From positions 3,410,001-3,474,000 of the forward strand of contig NW_026570222.1 in assembly GCF_019649055.1 (NCBI RefSeq): 64,000 bases of DNA, written 5' to 3'. Each line of letters starts with the position of its first letter. The stretch's first letter is position 1. Origin of the DNA: Paramacrobiotus metropolitanus. Its lineage: Eukaryota > Tardigrada > Eutardigrada > Parachela > Macrobiotidae. The position numbers were made by a program, and so were the translations under genes. Positions 35,371 to 48,094 of this stretch are shown piece after piece. The notes below the pieces were generated by a model. That model did no database searches and was not told the origin of the DNA. It saw only the letters and a list, made by a program, of their open reading frames with translations.

Positions 35371-36898
35371 CTGAATAACCCAAATTGTCTAATTGTGGCA
35401 TTTCAAATTTGATCAATTATGCAGCGTATGTTAGTCTCAGTCTATCAGATCACTATGAAGTTTCATTAAATGCATCCGTATGCTGGCGTGCAGTACATGT
35501 TTTCGTACTGCGCTATTAAAGTGCGCTTATGTACAATAAAACAATACAACAGGTACACATTAAATACGTACACGTATTGTTTTGTATTTTTCAGTTTTGT
35601 ACGCAGTAATATGTCCAAACGTTTGCTAGCAGTAAGTACTACTTCGGAGCAGGCACTGTCTTAGTCTGTACAGTACCTGTATTGTACAATGTACCTAGAC
35701 TATAATCTATATATTATATCTATATTATACGTATCTTACTTCGTGGAAGAGTAGTTTTCCTACTAGCACAGTAGCACAGAATCTTATGCAACCGCTTTGT
35801 GTTGGTGTCGCAGTATTGTTAACGGTAAAGTGAATGTTGGGACTGGAAAACACCCGAAAAAGAATTTATTCCGCTTTGAGCGTGAGCCTCGATTATACTT
35901 ATACACTGCAGTACTTTATATTTGTGATAAAGTCTGAGGCGAAGCCGAAACTGTTTCTTGTAAGATTGGTATATGGTACAGTAATGATACCGTGGACTGT
36001 GGTCCATATAAATATAAGCGGACTTGTTTACAAAGGTTTTGACCATAGACTACGTACAATATAGAACACAATAATGTTTTGTCTATGGATTATACTTAAG
36101 TATCATCTTCCGGCTCATTAAAGCTAATTAAAAAAGTTCTGATATTTGTAATTTTGTATGTATCTGGTCATCAGACTCATCACACAGAGTACTACACTAG
36201 TAATTTTCACGGTACAGTTTAATCACATGGAATTATATATCTTTCGATCAAGTTGTGCGATAAAATAATGCTGTACCGGTACATCTTAAGCAGGGTGCAG
36301 TAATTCTTCGTGCCAACAATCAGTGAGTTCGGTTTGCTTAACTTACTGCGTTGAGTGCGGACATATACCTAGTTGCGCGTCAGTTTCGGTCTACAAATTA
36401 TTTGTACAAGTATTCATCAGACTCATTTGTATTCATCATACTCTTTCTATATCACGATGCCCGCTCCCAAGTTGTGAGCCTTCCACTTCACCAAGGTGAA
36501 GCACCGAAATTCTTTGAATATTATTAATGCCGCTATGGATTTATCAGTTATGATCCGAATGTTCTAAGCCAGTTTATTCATTCATTCTGTCGTACAACTA
36601 CATACTGTAATGGATTCCATACAGGTAAGGCAACATGATTAATGTCTGTACAAGTACGGGACTTGTGTAGTTAATTGGTTTGTGTACTTGTAAACGCCGC
36701 TTTAATAGTGACCACTGAGCATAGCATTCGATGTTAGCCGTACAGTATCTGTTCATAAATATATACGTATTATCATGCTACGCGAAAGCCTTAGTTATTC
36801 CTCTGTTTAAAATTTACTATCACAGGTCTGGGATTTATTAAATTTGTACTCTGAGTAGTGTGCTGTGCATATCAGCAAAATCCTCCGTTATTCAGACT
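35371..36898. other. Spacer between SLC26 and the four-pass protein gene
   Basis: This spacer lies between divergent genes. It should hold both promoters and the missing SLC26 start exon. A strong minus-strand donor (GTAAGT at about 36344) follows a short ATG-containing exon candidate, but the phase does not fit. GTAC-rich words and TATATTATATCTATATTATA near 35705-35730 are conspicuous. Confidence 0.35.
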
Positions 36899-38573
36899 AT
36901 GGATGCAACGGCGGACCCCAACGATCAAGAGAACAGTTCCATGTCTTCCAATGGCAGCAACTGTTTTGCGCGTTGCATTGTCGACGTTAAAAAATGTGTT
37001 GCTGGTACGCAAATCTGTGCAGGAATTATTCTGATCCTGTTGGAGATTGCCAGTAAGTCGTTAACCACTGCTAATATACTTCGTAAACCTACATATGTAC
37101 ATGTCAATCTATATTTCGAATCCTGATCGAGGTGTTAGGTCTTGTGATTTCGTGTCTCTACTTTTTTTAAAGGTTCCCCGCTTAAAATTCTGGGTGTAGT
37201 TTTTAATGCCTTCTAAAACATTTGCCTCTAAAGTAGTACAAGCACTACCCGTACTTGTTTTTCGTAAGTTTATACCGAATTACCAATACCTATACCGAAT
37301 ACCGAATTACCAATATACCGAATTACCAATACCTATACCGTTTATACCGAATTACCAATACCGAATTACCACTGCACCTGTTGCTCTCTGTATACTGACT
37401 GTTTGGTCAAACGGCGGTATAAAACGGATCTGGCGGGCTAAAATTAATTTTGTACACAAAGTTTGCTACAGTTTTAGTTAGGTACGACTAATGAGGTTTT
37501 CAAGTTTTAACCAAAAAATTAGAACTTTTGAAGGACCGGAAGACGAAATATGTCTGATAAAAGCAATGCCAAGCCCAACCTTTTTTTGCACGCATAGCGT
37601 AAACTAAAAGTTATCATAAAGACTTTGCATGATGCGAATTCAGAAGCAGTTCAGAATGTATGTATTGTATAAGTGTCTAAAATGGTTCTACTTGTGTACT
37701 CTTTAAGTCGGTCAAGTATGTAAATCTAGATAAGACGGGTGCGTATCTTGCAAAATCCATTTAACAGGAATAAACCAGCATAATCTTTACGATCACTTTT
37801 CGGTTTTTCGTGCTTGCAAGTTTAATCGTACAGAAAACTCCTTCGTGACTAAAAAAATACTAACAACCGAAACAATGAGCAATAAAATCACAGTTTAAAA
37901 TTAATAATACTGTAATAATCACAGAATCAGTTCCTAAAATCCGATAAAATTTATATATTTTATCTCGAAATTTGTTTTATTTATTGTTAGATTTAATTAC
38001 ATTTTTATTTTTGCAACTGTTTAAACATCCGCTTTAAGTTTTTATATTTTTATATTATTTGCTTATTTTGCAGATTACACCACATCTCTGTGTCCTTATT
38101 CGCGCAGCTTTGTCCCGGGTATTTGGATCGGAATTATCGTAGTGGCTACGGGCATATCGAATTTCATGCATTTCAGAGTGGAGTATATGCAAAACAAGCG
38201 ACTTCCTGCTAATGCCACTCCAGTTTCCTATGGTTGTTTGTTCCGAAGAGTGTATTTGATGTTGAGCAGCCTGACCGTGATTCTCTGCTTATCCATGATA
38301 GCTTTCTTATCGTGGTTTCTGTATGATCTGGGAGATATTGCCGAAAAAGGTCAAGATCCAAAAAACTACGATGTGAAAAAGAGTACTTTTGCGATGACCA
38401 TGGCTATGACATGTTTATATTGCGTCGTACTAATCGCTACATTATTTGGCATCGTTTATGTGGTGTTTTTTTGCAAAATACTGACCACGAAATCGGACCA
38501 AAGGAATGAGACTATGCTGCAGTCGCACAATAACACACCTACCGTTTCCGGCCAAGGACTGGCTGGAAATTAA
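36899..38573 (+). CDS. Four-pass transmembrane protein, MS4A/tetraspan-like
   Basis: Exons 36899-37052 and 38074-38573 give 217 residues. Four hydrophobic segments are visible: VAGTQICAGIILILLEIA (residues ~40-57), FVPGIWIGIIVVATGISNFM (~70-90), LMLSSLTVILCLSMIAFLSW (~120-142) and AMTMAMTCLYCVVLIATLFG (~165-190). The N-terminus is acidic and Ser/Asn-rich, and the tail is short and polar. A short first loop, a longer loop with NYD between spans 3 and 4, and cytosolic ends are the layout of CD20/MS4A-like or TMEM212-like proteins. No family motif is decisive. The 1-kb intron carries an imperfect tandem repeat. The function is unknown, but a membrane role is clear. Confidence 0.75.
37269..37372. 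repeat. Imperfect tandem repeat in intron
   Basis: TATACCGAATTACCAATACC-type units of about 17-25 bp are repeated roughly five times inside the intron of the four-pass protein gene. It is a simple minisatellite. Confidence 0.75.
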
Positions 38574-39048
38574 AGCATATATCATTAATTTTGCATCGCA
38601 AGCAGTTTTGTGATTCGACAGTTTCGTTGATCTTAATAATTTTGTATGGAAAATTATATGCCGTTTTCTGATTCGTTTATCGTATCATTGTTTTACCTCT
38701 GGGCTGCGCTAATTGAGCAAATTAAACGGATCCGCTAATTGCGTTGAAGTTGCGCGCGGCTCAACACGTGCCAGTTACATAATTATCATAATAATATTGT
38801 CAACGGATGGTTCGACTACAACTGGGGCGAAAGACAAGACAACTAGCAAAAAACGGAAGTTTAATTGTTGGTATCGGCGTCTGCGTTCGGATGAGCATCA
38901 ATCGAGTGGGCTATCTGTGTTTTGTTCGTGCTTTGTTATGAGTAAATGTTGCGTTTAATTGTTGACCTCACTTGTGCGTGGCGTGCATTCTGGCATTGTA
39001 GATTGCACAAGTATGTTAGACAGCTGAGATTCTGCAGCTTTTAATTAA
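38574..39048. other. Spacer before the protease gene
   Basis: No gene is supported. A short open frame at 38713-38958 lacks homology that I can recognise. Confidence 0.3.
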
Positions 39049-42000
39049 ATGAAAAAATTTCCCTGTCGAATGCACCGCCCGGTCGACTTTTTGATACGTT
39101 GTTCTGTGATTGTTTTCGTGTCCCTGTTGTTGTTGCAGTTGTTGAACTTGGAATTAGTCCACGCGCACTCTACTAGAGGTAAAATAATCCTTCTCATAAC
39201 CGGTTTTGAAATAAAAAACTTTTGTAAGTCGGTGATATCAAAGTACCACAGTCGCTTGCGCATCGAAAATGATGTTACAGTATCGTTTAAAACATTTTTT
39301 TCTAACGTAAATGCGGCGAAATTTGTAATTATATAGATATGATTTGAACGATAAGCTTAAGAATTTTATACTTACATTATATGAATTTTGATGTTGTTTA
39401 TATTCCAAACAATGAATTAAGTTTTTATTTTTGTACTGCTAGAAAAGCAAAGGTACAGTTGTATATCTATATCTTATCAAGTTGCGCAGAAAGCTATAAC
39501 CTAGAGTACGAAATACAATGTGCGTAAAAATACTAGTATTGACGAATAAAATTAACGCATAAAAACCAAAATTTAATTTGCCCAAATGGTTCAACTAGCA
39601 ATAGTCGAAGACTCGAATTCAAAGTTCAGTGGTGCAACAATAATATCCGCTCATTTACGAGAAGTACTCAAACCACGTTACCGCGTCCAAATCTCTTGAA
39701 TTTCGGCGGGAACATATTTGCCATAGCGCAATAAGGTCTTCCCGAGCTACCACATGAAGTGGATTACAAATTTAAACGCACCACATCTTGTAATATTAGG
39801 GAGTATTAATTTAAAACTTTAACAGAAAAGCGCGAAGCTCCCTGCCGAGCGTCAGAAGAAAATGGGGCAGGGTTTTGTTTGGATGCAGATAAACTGCAGT
39901 CGCAGTGCGTCGGTCGAATGGCCATTGCCCAACAGTCCCGGGAGTGTAAGGCGGATCAGTGGTGCTGTTTACGCAGCGGAAGACGGTTCCACGGTAAAGT
40001 TGCCATGAACAGACTACTGAAAAGTACTTCGGTCGATGATGCACCATGCGGGCATGGTAGCAACTTCAACCGCAATCTCTTCACATCCGGTGGCGAATCG
40101 AACATACGGCGTTTCGCCAGAATTTTCGACGGAAACCCAGTTGATCCGGGTGATGTTTGTTGGATTGTAAGTATCTCTGTACAGGTTCACTGATACTTTA
40201 CTTACTACTATTAATTATTCATTTTTGCTGTCACGTTAAATTTTAGTATTGGTGCCGACGAGCATTGCTCTGAGAGAAGCAAATTTAGATATGCTTAATC
40301 ATTAATTTTATGGCACGCGCAATTGAAAGATGTACGTATTGACGGATTAGCTTATTATGTTTACAAATTGTCTTGGTGCGAGCGTTTGCGACCAAACGAT
40401 CCTTAGCTGGAATGAACTAATTAAGCATTTTTGTAATAATTAACAATTAACGTTACTGAAATTTGCAACTATCAAAAATATTAGGAAGCACAGCATGGTT
40501 GGTGCAGAAATCGAACTATAAAAATATACGCCCGCGTGCAAAGCAAGCGAAGCTGTGAACTTTGAAATTCCTTAAAATTGTTTTTACCGTTTTATGCTAG
40601 TTGACACATAACAGGGTCTGTTTGCTTAGGCTGCCATATTCGACAAAGGCAACGCCACGTTAGGAATTCCATTTACTTATTTGTGTGCCGGCGCTGTTTT
40701 AAATTCCACTCATGTTATCACTGTCGCCCACTGTGTCGACCGTCTGTTGTCCGATACCGGCCAAATACTCATCCAGACAGGAATCACCGACGCATCGCCT
40801 GGCATGCGGAATGTCAATGACGGTTGTAGTCAGAATTTCGCTGTGGCAGACCTGATCATCCCAGATTCCTACGATCCCGATACGCTGGATAAGGATTTCG
40901 CCATACTGAAGGTTAAAGGGAAGATCCGCAGCAATGACTGCACTTGTCGTGCATGTACATTGGACCGGACAGTGTCCAGTTCCTCTATGGTAACATGCTG
41001 GGTGGCCGGTTTTGGCGCAACACGAGGTAATTATTAGCTTGTTAGCTCTTAAGTGTTATGTACTCACAAAAACTAAAAAGGCTTTTGAATGATAAACTGA
41101 AAATACATTGCTTCCGATCCGATGCCAGAGCTCCTGTGCTGACACCTGCTTCGTTTACTTATCTGGTTTCGGCACAGTTTTAAATTGTTGTATTTTCAAT
41201 TTCAGAAGGAGGACAAGGTTCCTTGCAACTTACAAAATCGACTATCGATGTAGGTGGTTTTCTGCAACAATGTCATCGACAGCAATATAAAACTGCAACC
41301 TTCTTATGTAATAAAAGGTTTTTAATGTGTACAATATGTCTAAATGTACGTTTGCTGCACAATGTGCAATACAAGTACATTATATATTATTTGAAGGTAT
41401 GCATATCTGTACGAATAGATTGCTTAAGCGCGGCGATGGGTATTAAGTAGATGACATTGTAATGGATGCAACAGTACTCGTATGCTTAGCATTTGGTGCT
41501 TATTACTAACTATTATTATAGTGTTACCTGATTTTGGTACTGAATGCATTCTTATAAAACCTGAAAAAAACTGGCAGTGACTATCGTGACCTTTAGTTTG
41601 TGAGACGAGACCGATGTGAAGTGTTGCTCGGAAGTCAACTGTCAGGATCCAAAAGATTTAAATTAGCCGACTCATCCGTGTGTGCTGGCGATATCCAACG
41701 GGGAGGAATTTGCACGAACGACGGTGGTGCTCCTTTGACCTGCATCGTCGGTACAGTAACTTTTACTTGAGAGACTAAGAACAATTTTCGACGGATTTTC
41801 GCAAGGATCATGTAAAGAAAACTCTGTGACAATTACGAGTATTTTTGATGTTCAATTGTTTTGCTCTCAGACGGCCGGCACACACTGGTAGCGCTGGGAA
41901 GTTGGTCTACCGACTGTTCCCGAATGCCCAGCATTTTCGCCAGTCTGATGTCCTGCCCGCAACTTCTCCAGGATCCTAACGTCCCCTGCAACCTTAACGA

Positions 42001-44227
42001 AGCTGTCTTAACCGCGGCAGTCGCCCTGACGGATACGGTAATGGACGGAAGTGGACCGAAATGCGGCATACCCGGCACCAACGAAGTCGATCCGTTTGCT
42101 CTGGCCAATCAGAGCCCGGATAAACAGGCACAAGATGCGCTGCGCGTCAAGAAAGAAGCCAAATCCCTGAAGACGAAGATTCTGACGACCGGTTTTCCCA
42201 TGATGAGCGATCATACCATACCGGAAATCATTACCGACGACGATGAGATCAGATCGAAACAGGGCACCATCATGCTGCCCGGCGGTAATCTCTCCTCCAT
42301 ATCCAAACTGTTTCCGGCGGAAACCATCGTCGGTGGTGCAACCGTGCCACTTAATCAGATCTGCTGGCAGGTCCTGGTTTCCACAGGCTGTGGAGGGAGC
42401 ATCATTTCGGATCAGCATATTTTGACAGCGGCACACTGCGTGACAATGTACGTACACGGGGCAACGCACACAATCAGTAGAGTAGAGGTTAGGTATATTG
42501 TTTATCACCACTTTTCACGCCAATCTGCATCAGTTTTACATACAACAGATAAAATACACGAAATATTTACTTATGTTAGATATATGATACTAATAAACAT
42601 TTAGATTAAAGTGCAATATAGCAATCAACTGCAACAATCATACATCAAAATTTCTCACTAGTTATTTTCGCTTAATTTGCGAATAACGAAGAAATTGCAA
42701 AAGGCTAACAAATTATAAGAATTACCTAGGTCTCGGTAAGTACAAATATCTGAGTAATTATACTGTGAATGTTATCGAATAAAAATTGCTGGAGGGAGAC
42801 TACGCTATTGTCAGACTGCTAATATGGTGCGATTTTATCGGAGATCAAACTAATAGAATCTATTATGCTTAGAAAACATCTGCACATTTTAGAGCGGGAA
42901 CGACGAAAGCTAAAGATCCTCGTAGTGTGCGTGTTGTCCTTGGGGTAAGCATCATGATTACTGACAATGTTGCAAACTAAAAATTCATGGAACTGTACAG
43001 ATATATGTGTGAGACACTGCCGACCATTTAGTTAGTAGTATTATTTTTGTTTGCTTCCGTGAACTATTTGCTCCGCAAAAAATATTGCATAATTACGTGC
43101 CGATTTTTCAACAGGCTACTCAGTCTCCTGTGCAGTTCCCACTGAAAGACTGTCAAGAACTGCGCTCTGTTCGGCGGGTTATCGTTCATCCGGACTACTT
43201 CCTGGGCAACGACACTAGCGAATGGGTGTCCAGCGATATCGCCATTCTCGAACTGGATCGCAGCATCGATTTCCGCAACCCATGCGTGTGCCGGATCTGT
43301 CTGCAGAATTCCGAACCGGCACCCGGTGAGAAGTGCACCGTTAGCGGTTTCGGCTGCCAGGTGCCGACTAAGCCGTCGTCACCGTGTCAGGATCAGAAAG
43401 TGCGTGACCTTATGAAGCTGAATGTCATCATGCCGGGGATGACGTCTGTTCGTCCTTCTTCAATACTGACTTCCCAGCGAAAATGCTGACCTGCTCCGCA
43501 TCCAATCTCAGCCATGCGCCCTGTTTCGGGGACAGCGGTGGCCCGGTGGTGTGTTACAACAGCGAGCAGAGCACGTATTATCAGGGGGGTGTGACAAGTT
43601 TCGCCATCTTCCCCGACGGAATGGAGGAATGCGGATTGGCGAAATGGAATTTTCAGTATTATACCAAAGTCAAAGCGTTCGTTAGCTGGATACAGGAGGA
43701 AGTGCCGGATGTCATGGTGCGTGCTTTATTCGCATTAGCTTGCCTTTGTTTACTGTTCATTCGTACTTGGTACTCGTATACAGTTTGCAATACAGACACC
43801 AGAAACGGTAGGGTAGTGCTAGTGATGTGGTAATTTGAATCAACCTAGTATCCATTAAATAATTACAGGGCGCAGTCAGTCATTTAATTAGTACGTATAC
43901 CGTGAATGCCCTGCGCTTGTTTTGATAAACAATTTTTAGCAACGCAGTAGCTCTACAGCAATATACTGCTTATTGTAACAAACTGACTTGCCACGTGTAC
44001 ACTTTACAGTTGCCGCATTCACAGTATTAGTATTACTGTATTACCAAAGCACAGCAGCTTTAAATGTACAGGTGTAATGAGTACTTTATTGATTTATAAA
44101 AATTGTTCTTTGCATTTTATAGGTCACTGATCCTGGATCTTTTTCTTTTCACGCTTCCTTCAAGGTCGACCTGGGCAAAGGTGTTTCCTCCTTAATATCA
44201 TCGAATAACCTTCTTCCAAACGTGTAA
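39049..44227 (+). CDS. Clip-domain tandem serine protease; first domain inactive, second frameshifted
   Basis: Nine exons (39049-39178, 39826-40166, 40630-41026, 41206-41249, 41597-41750, 41871-42447, 42893-42944, 43115-43716, 44123-44227) encode about 800 residues. Exon 1 is a signal peptide/anchor. A six-Cys clip-like domain (ending ECKADQWCC) follows. Trypsin-like domain 1 has RIFDG activation, His in TVAHC and Asp in DKDFAIL, but the serine block is NDGGAP, with Gly (41723-41725) in place of the nucleophile. It should therefore be a non-catalytic homologue. A linker of about 110 residues leads to domain 2: IVGG, LTAAHC, SSDIAIL and FGDSGGP, all triad residues present. Domain 2 is preceded by Thr rather than Arg/Lys, so activation would be unusual. 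Exon 43115-43716 is one base short of a continuous frame. The frame changes at about 43400-43415, and without correction it stops at 43489. Clip proteases act extracellularly in melanisation, Toll or clotting-like cascades. Confidence 0.85.
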
Positions 44228-44660
44228 ACAAACAGATCTTAATAATTTTTGAATCTCAAGAAGAGCTTGTGATGCAAAATGAGTAGATTTAACTTGACAT
44301 GAGAAAAAAGAATATAATTCGTACATGCGAAGCCTAGTTAGGTTCTATGAAGTATACCTACTATACGGGTATGCATATGTATCGTATTATATGCATGAAT
44401 AATAATACTCGTGTATCTATAGTATTTTTTTTATAAAAGTTCGTTAAAATGGCAAAGTCAGGAGGACAGCGTTCAAAATGAAATGAAGAAACGAAATATC
44501 GGTCTGAATTCTGAAATGACACGATTGTTTTAAGTCCGTAAGTTAGTTTTTACCGACAACATCACCATCACGCATCTCTGCAACTCTGTAGTCTCTACAG
44601 CACCAGCACCGCCGTAGTCTACAGCACTTGTACCACTTTAGTGATAACGGAATATAAAAT
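44228..44660. other. Spacer between protease and GPCR genes
   Basis: This is non-coding, AT-rich sequence with TACTCGTA-type words near 44405. No gene was seen. Confidence 0.3.
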
Positions 44661-45136
44661 ATTAACTGTATTGCGGTGACTCTCAGATCGCTACATCTCA
44701 GCATACCGCTACATCTCAGCTCTCCGCCGGCTGATCCGAAAAGGCTGCGTTTTGAAAGAAGCTTGCGAATATGCAAAGTACATAGCAGGCGTTTAGCACA
44801 TCAGCACCACCAGATCTGATGTACAATAACCGCTAAAAGCGCGTGTAGAGCAAAGGGTAACTGGCCTGCCATTCTCTGTGACTTTTTTGAAAGGGAGCAG
44901 GGAGCTGCAGGACACCTGCCCTTCCCTGTGTCTTTTTTGAAAGGGAGCAGGGAGCTGCAGGACACAAATACCTACCGGTTGAAAAAGGCGATTTGGACCG
45001 TGCTGCAGGATCGTCACAGAAGATGGTTTGCAGGGAAGAATGGGTCTGATTCAGACCGCTTGCCATTTTTATGGCTTTTGGACCGTTCTGCGAGGCTGCG
45101 ATGTAGCGATCTGAGAGTCACCGCAATACAGTTATT
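44661..45136. mobile_element. 476-bp MITE-like element with 42-bp inverted termini
   Basis: The left arm 44661-44702 and right arm 45095-45136 are inverted copies matching at 40 of 42 bases (core TTGCGGTGACTCTCAGATCG). The interior contains a direct repeat CTTTTTTGAAAGGGAGCAGG (with GAGCTGCAGGACAC) at 44882-44915 and 44932-44965. No transposase is encoded and no target duplication was recognised. The high arm identity argues for a fairly recent non-autonomous DNA element. Confidence 0.75.
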
Positions 45137-45219
45137 GTAGAACTTTAGGTACTCGTAGCTCACAGATATACTGCTGCAAAAGACTATGTCATGTCGGGAC
45201 GGAAATGGATCAAAGCAAA

Positions 45220-46999
45220 TCATATCGTCTGTGCTCGAACTTGTGAGCGTGGAACCGCCAGTTCCTGGAAACAATTTCCGGACATTCTGGAACTGGCCTG
45301 AGAAAGGTCATAACTGTAAGATTGTATCGGTAGATTGACATTCAGGTGCTTATCCGCTTCGCTGACAGTGGCGACGCTTGAAACATGACGACCGTAAAAA
45401 ATTTTGCCAACGAGTCGAGCAACATCTCTTCTAGTATCGGGATTTGCGCTTACATACACCAAAGGGCACAGCCCACAACCTATTCAAGGAAAATAAACTC
45501 AAAACGGTTCCGTTTAAGAGTGAAATAATACGTAATTTCAAATTATTTCTCTAATAAGGTAATAGTAATATAATAATAATAAGGTAATAATTATAAGGTA
45601 CTATCTATTGCCAATTTATCTAGTACTGCAGCACTAGTGCTATGCACCACATTTCTACTGAAGCGAGTACCTCGTAATACATTATAAATTTTTAGACAGA
45701 CCTGAATAAGTATTTAGCCATGTAATGTGCATAAGTCGATATCGGCAAACGCCGCGTTTATGCTGGAAACTTGAATTTAAAATACGTACGTAAAACAATA
45801 AAATGCGAACAGCAGTTCGAATTTAAATGACAAGTATTCGCTGTAATCGTTATGTTTAAATAAAAAACAAATGCCTCGTTTGTTGCTACTAAATTATTTG
45901 AGCTAACGTAAAAAGTACCTGCAAAAGCCATGGCAAGCAAGGCTCCTGGAAAAATACCGCGAGGGAGGCTCTGAAGAAGCGGTGCTCCAAAACCAAAGGA
46001 CGATCCAGGAAGAAAACAGACAAAGAAGACAGCGGATGTGGTAGCCGTAGCCCTGAATTAAGGGAGCCAAGAATTAGTTATCAGTCCAGAAATGCTATGT
46101 CACGAATTAAATTCTATAAAACCACAATTTATGACATGTATGTAACAAGATATGTATTCTAAAAATTATAGTGTAGGCGGCTGTAGGTAGGCAATCTTGC
46201 GAATACAGTACTTCGTTATGCGTAACTCCGATCGCATTTTCTGTGCCTTCTGTCGCGCGTACCGCACCATGTCCTTTCCAAACGGCTCCGTCGAGGTGGT
46301 GGTGCTCAGCCGCACCATTCTCTGCCCGCTAATTTTCTGCTGTGACCTTTTAATGCGCCACACCACGTAGCCATAACATCCGCACACCACCGCGAACGGG
46401 ACAATAACGGCAAACACCAGGAAGCTCATCTGGTACGCTAGCGAGGTCACCTGAACGAGACTGCAGCGGCGCATGAGAAACGAATAGCCATACTGCCCAC
46501 CGATGCGGAATAACGGGAAGACGAACAAAGAAAACGATATCCACCATGTGAGCCAGATGAGGGTGATGTTCAGCCAGATATTCTGCTGATAGGTCTTGCT
46601 CCGGCCCAGATGACCCACGGAGAAGGCCCGATCCACCGACAACACGGCGTGTGCGTAGGCCGACACGCACCATGACGCGTACGAGAGGAACGCCACGCTT
46701 TGACACAATATACAATCGGGATTGCTAACCCTGTCCAGAAAACTCATGTAGATCAGCAGCGGCAAGACAATGCCGCAGACAAACAATGTCACCACGGCTA
46801 GGTTAATCAGCATCGCGTTGCTGGGACGATGCTGCGTAGAGACATGGGAGGAAATCAGGATGATCGTGATACTACTAGCCACGCCGATACAGCAAATAGG
46901 CACAAAGACAATGGTAAGAGCGTATCCGTACAGTGAGTAAGAGCTGGTGGAACTGTTCTGTGCAAAGGGGGACAGCGGCTTCGCGGTTAAATTGTCCAT
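45220..46999 (-). CDS. Rhodopsin-type (class A) GPCR with degenerate motifs
   Basis: Minus-strand exons 46212-46999, 45919-46052 and 45220-45479 give 393 residues. An N-terminal tail with NLT and NSS glycosylation sites leads into seven hydrophobic segments. TM1 to TM5 are in exon 1, TM6 (FFVCFLPGS) in exon 2, and TM7 spans exons 2-3 (LAMAFAGCGLCPLVYV). Conserved class-A features are NLAV in TM2, the extracellular Cys before TM3, a W in TM4 and FxxCxxP-like TM6. The TM3 DRY motif is DRA, however, and the TM7 NPxxY motif is CPLVY. The Ser-rich tail after TM7 could be phosphorylated. The moody/Tre1-like or melatonin/opsin-related orphan groups are possible, but I cannot assign a ligand. The start is the ATG at 46999. 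Confidence 0.85.
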
Positions 47000-48094
47000 T
47001 TTGTGTGGACATTCAAAAAAGGATCGAAATGGAAAGATATGCACTATGTTCGCGACAGTAAGATCGTGGAGTTGCGGAAGGTAGAATGATATAAACCGGC
47101 ATCAAACGACTACACGGGAGCGCTGTGCGTGCCATGGAAATGCGTGCAGAGCGTGTCAATAACGATTTTGGTTAATTGTCCGGTCACGTTGTTCGGATTA
47201 AGCGATAATATGACACAATTCACTTGAACGCATATAGGCAATTTCTGATGAAGAAAATCACATAATATGTTCTTCGTATTAGTTAAAACACAGTAATAAA
47301 CTATAATTTTATTGATCTTTAAGCTAACTGACATCGCATACGCAGGCCTCGGCTTCGCGGTTCAGGGCGTGGGAATTATCTCACAATCAGTCAGGGGATA
47401 CCGGAATACGTATTTTAGTGTTTCGAAGTCTGTTTGCAGTAATGCTAACAGTATTTGCAGTAATATTACAGTATTTTTGAAAAGCGAATATCTATTAACA
47501 GGTTGCTGAAAATCATGGAATCACGTTCAAATGCATAGTTATATTCGTAGAATTACCGAATTTCTTCTATTATCGTAATTTACGAGCTACAACAGAAACG
47601 CTTATTGTACATCCGCACAATGAATGCTACAAGTTTCCTATTGTTTACTTATTTATTTAGCTTACTGGTTGACTGCAAAATGCAGAGTAGATCTGGACCA
47701 TTGTCAGCGTATATTGTATTTACACAGTTACTGGGTGGCTAAGCTAACTGGTAAGCATCTGTTAAATAAACTGCAGAGACGTATGATCAAACCGAATAAA
47801 CTAAAAACTGCCCGAAAAATTGAAAAGTTCAGAGTCTGCAAAATTATCCGTTAACGTTTATTTATCATATCCGGTGAATTATGAAACTTATCTTAAGGTT
47901 TCAAATGAATTAAACGGCTGAGACGAGAAATTTCGTATATAAGCTATGATGAATTTCGCAGTGCGCTGCTGGAAGAAGTATGTTGAAATTAATAAATACT
48001 AGCTGCCAGTAGCGATATTGCCGTAGTATTATATGACACGATAGTCAGTGTCGTCGATAACATTTTGTGGTCATTTTAACTGTTACACAAAATA
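47000..48094. other. Spacer between divergent GPCR and cadherin-like genes
   Basis: This should contain both promoters. No gene or RNA was recognised; a TTGCAGTAATATTACAGTA-type repeat occurs near 47440-47475. Confidence 0.3.

Noticed and set aside
36344-36372. Candidate SLC26 start exon (ATG to GTAAGT on minus strand)
   Set aside because: It ends in phase 0, whereas the next exon needs a phase-1 donor, so the join would shift the frame.
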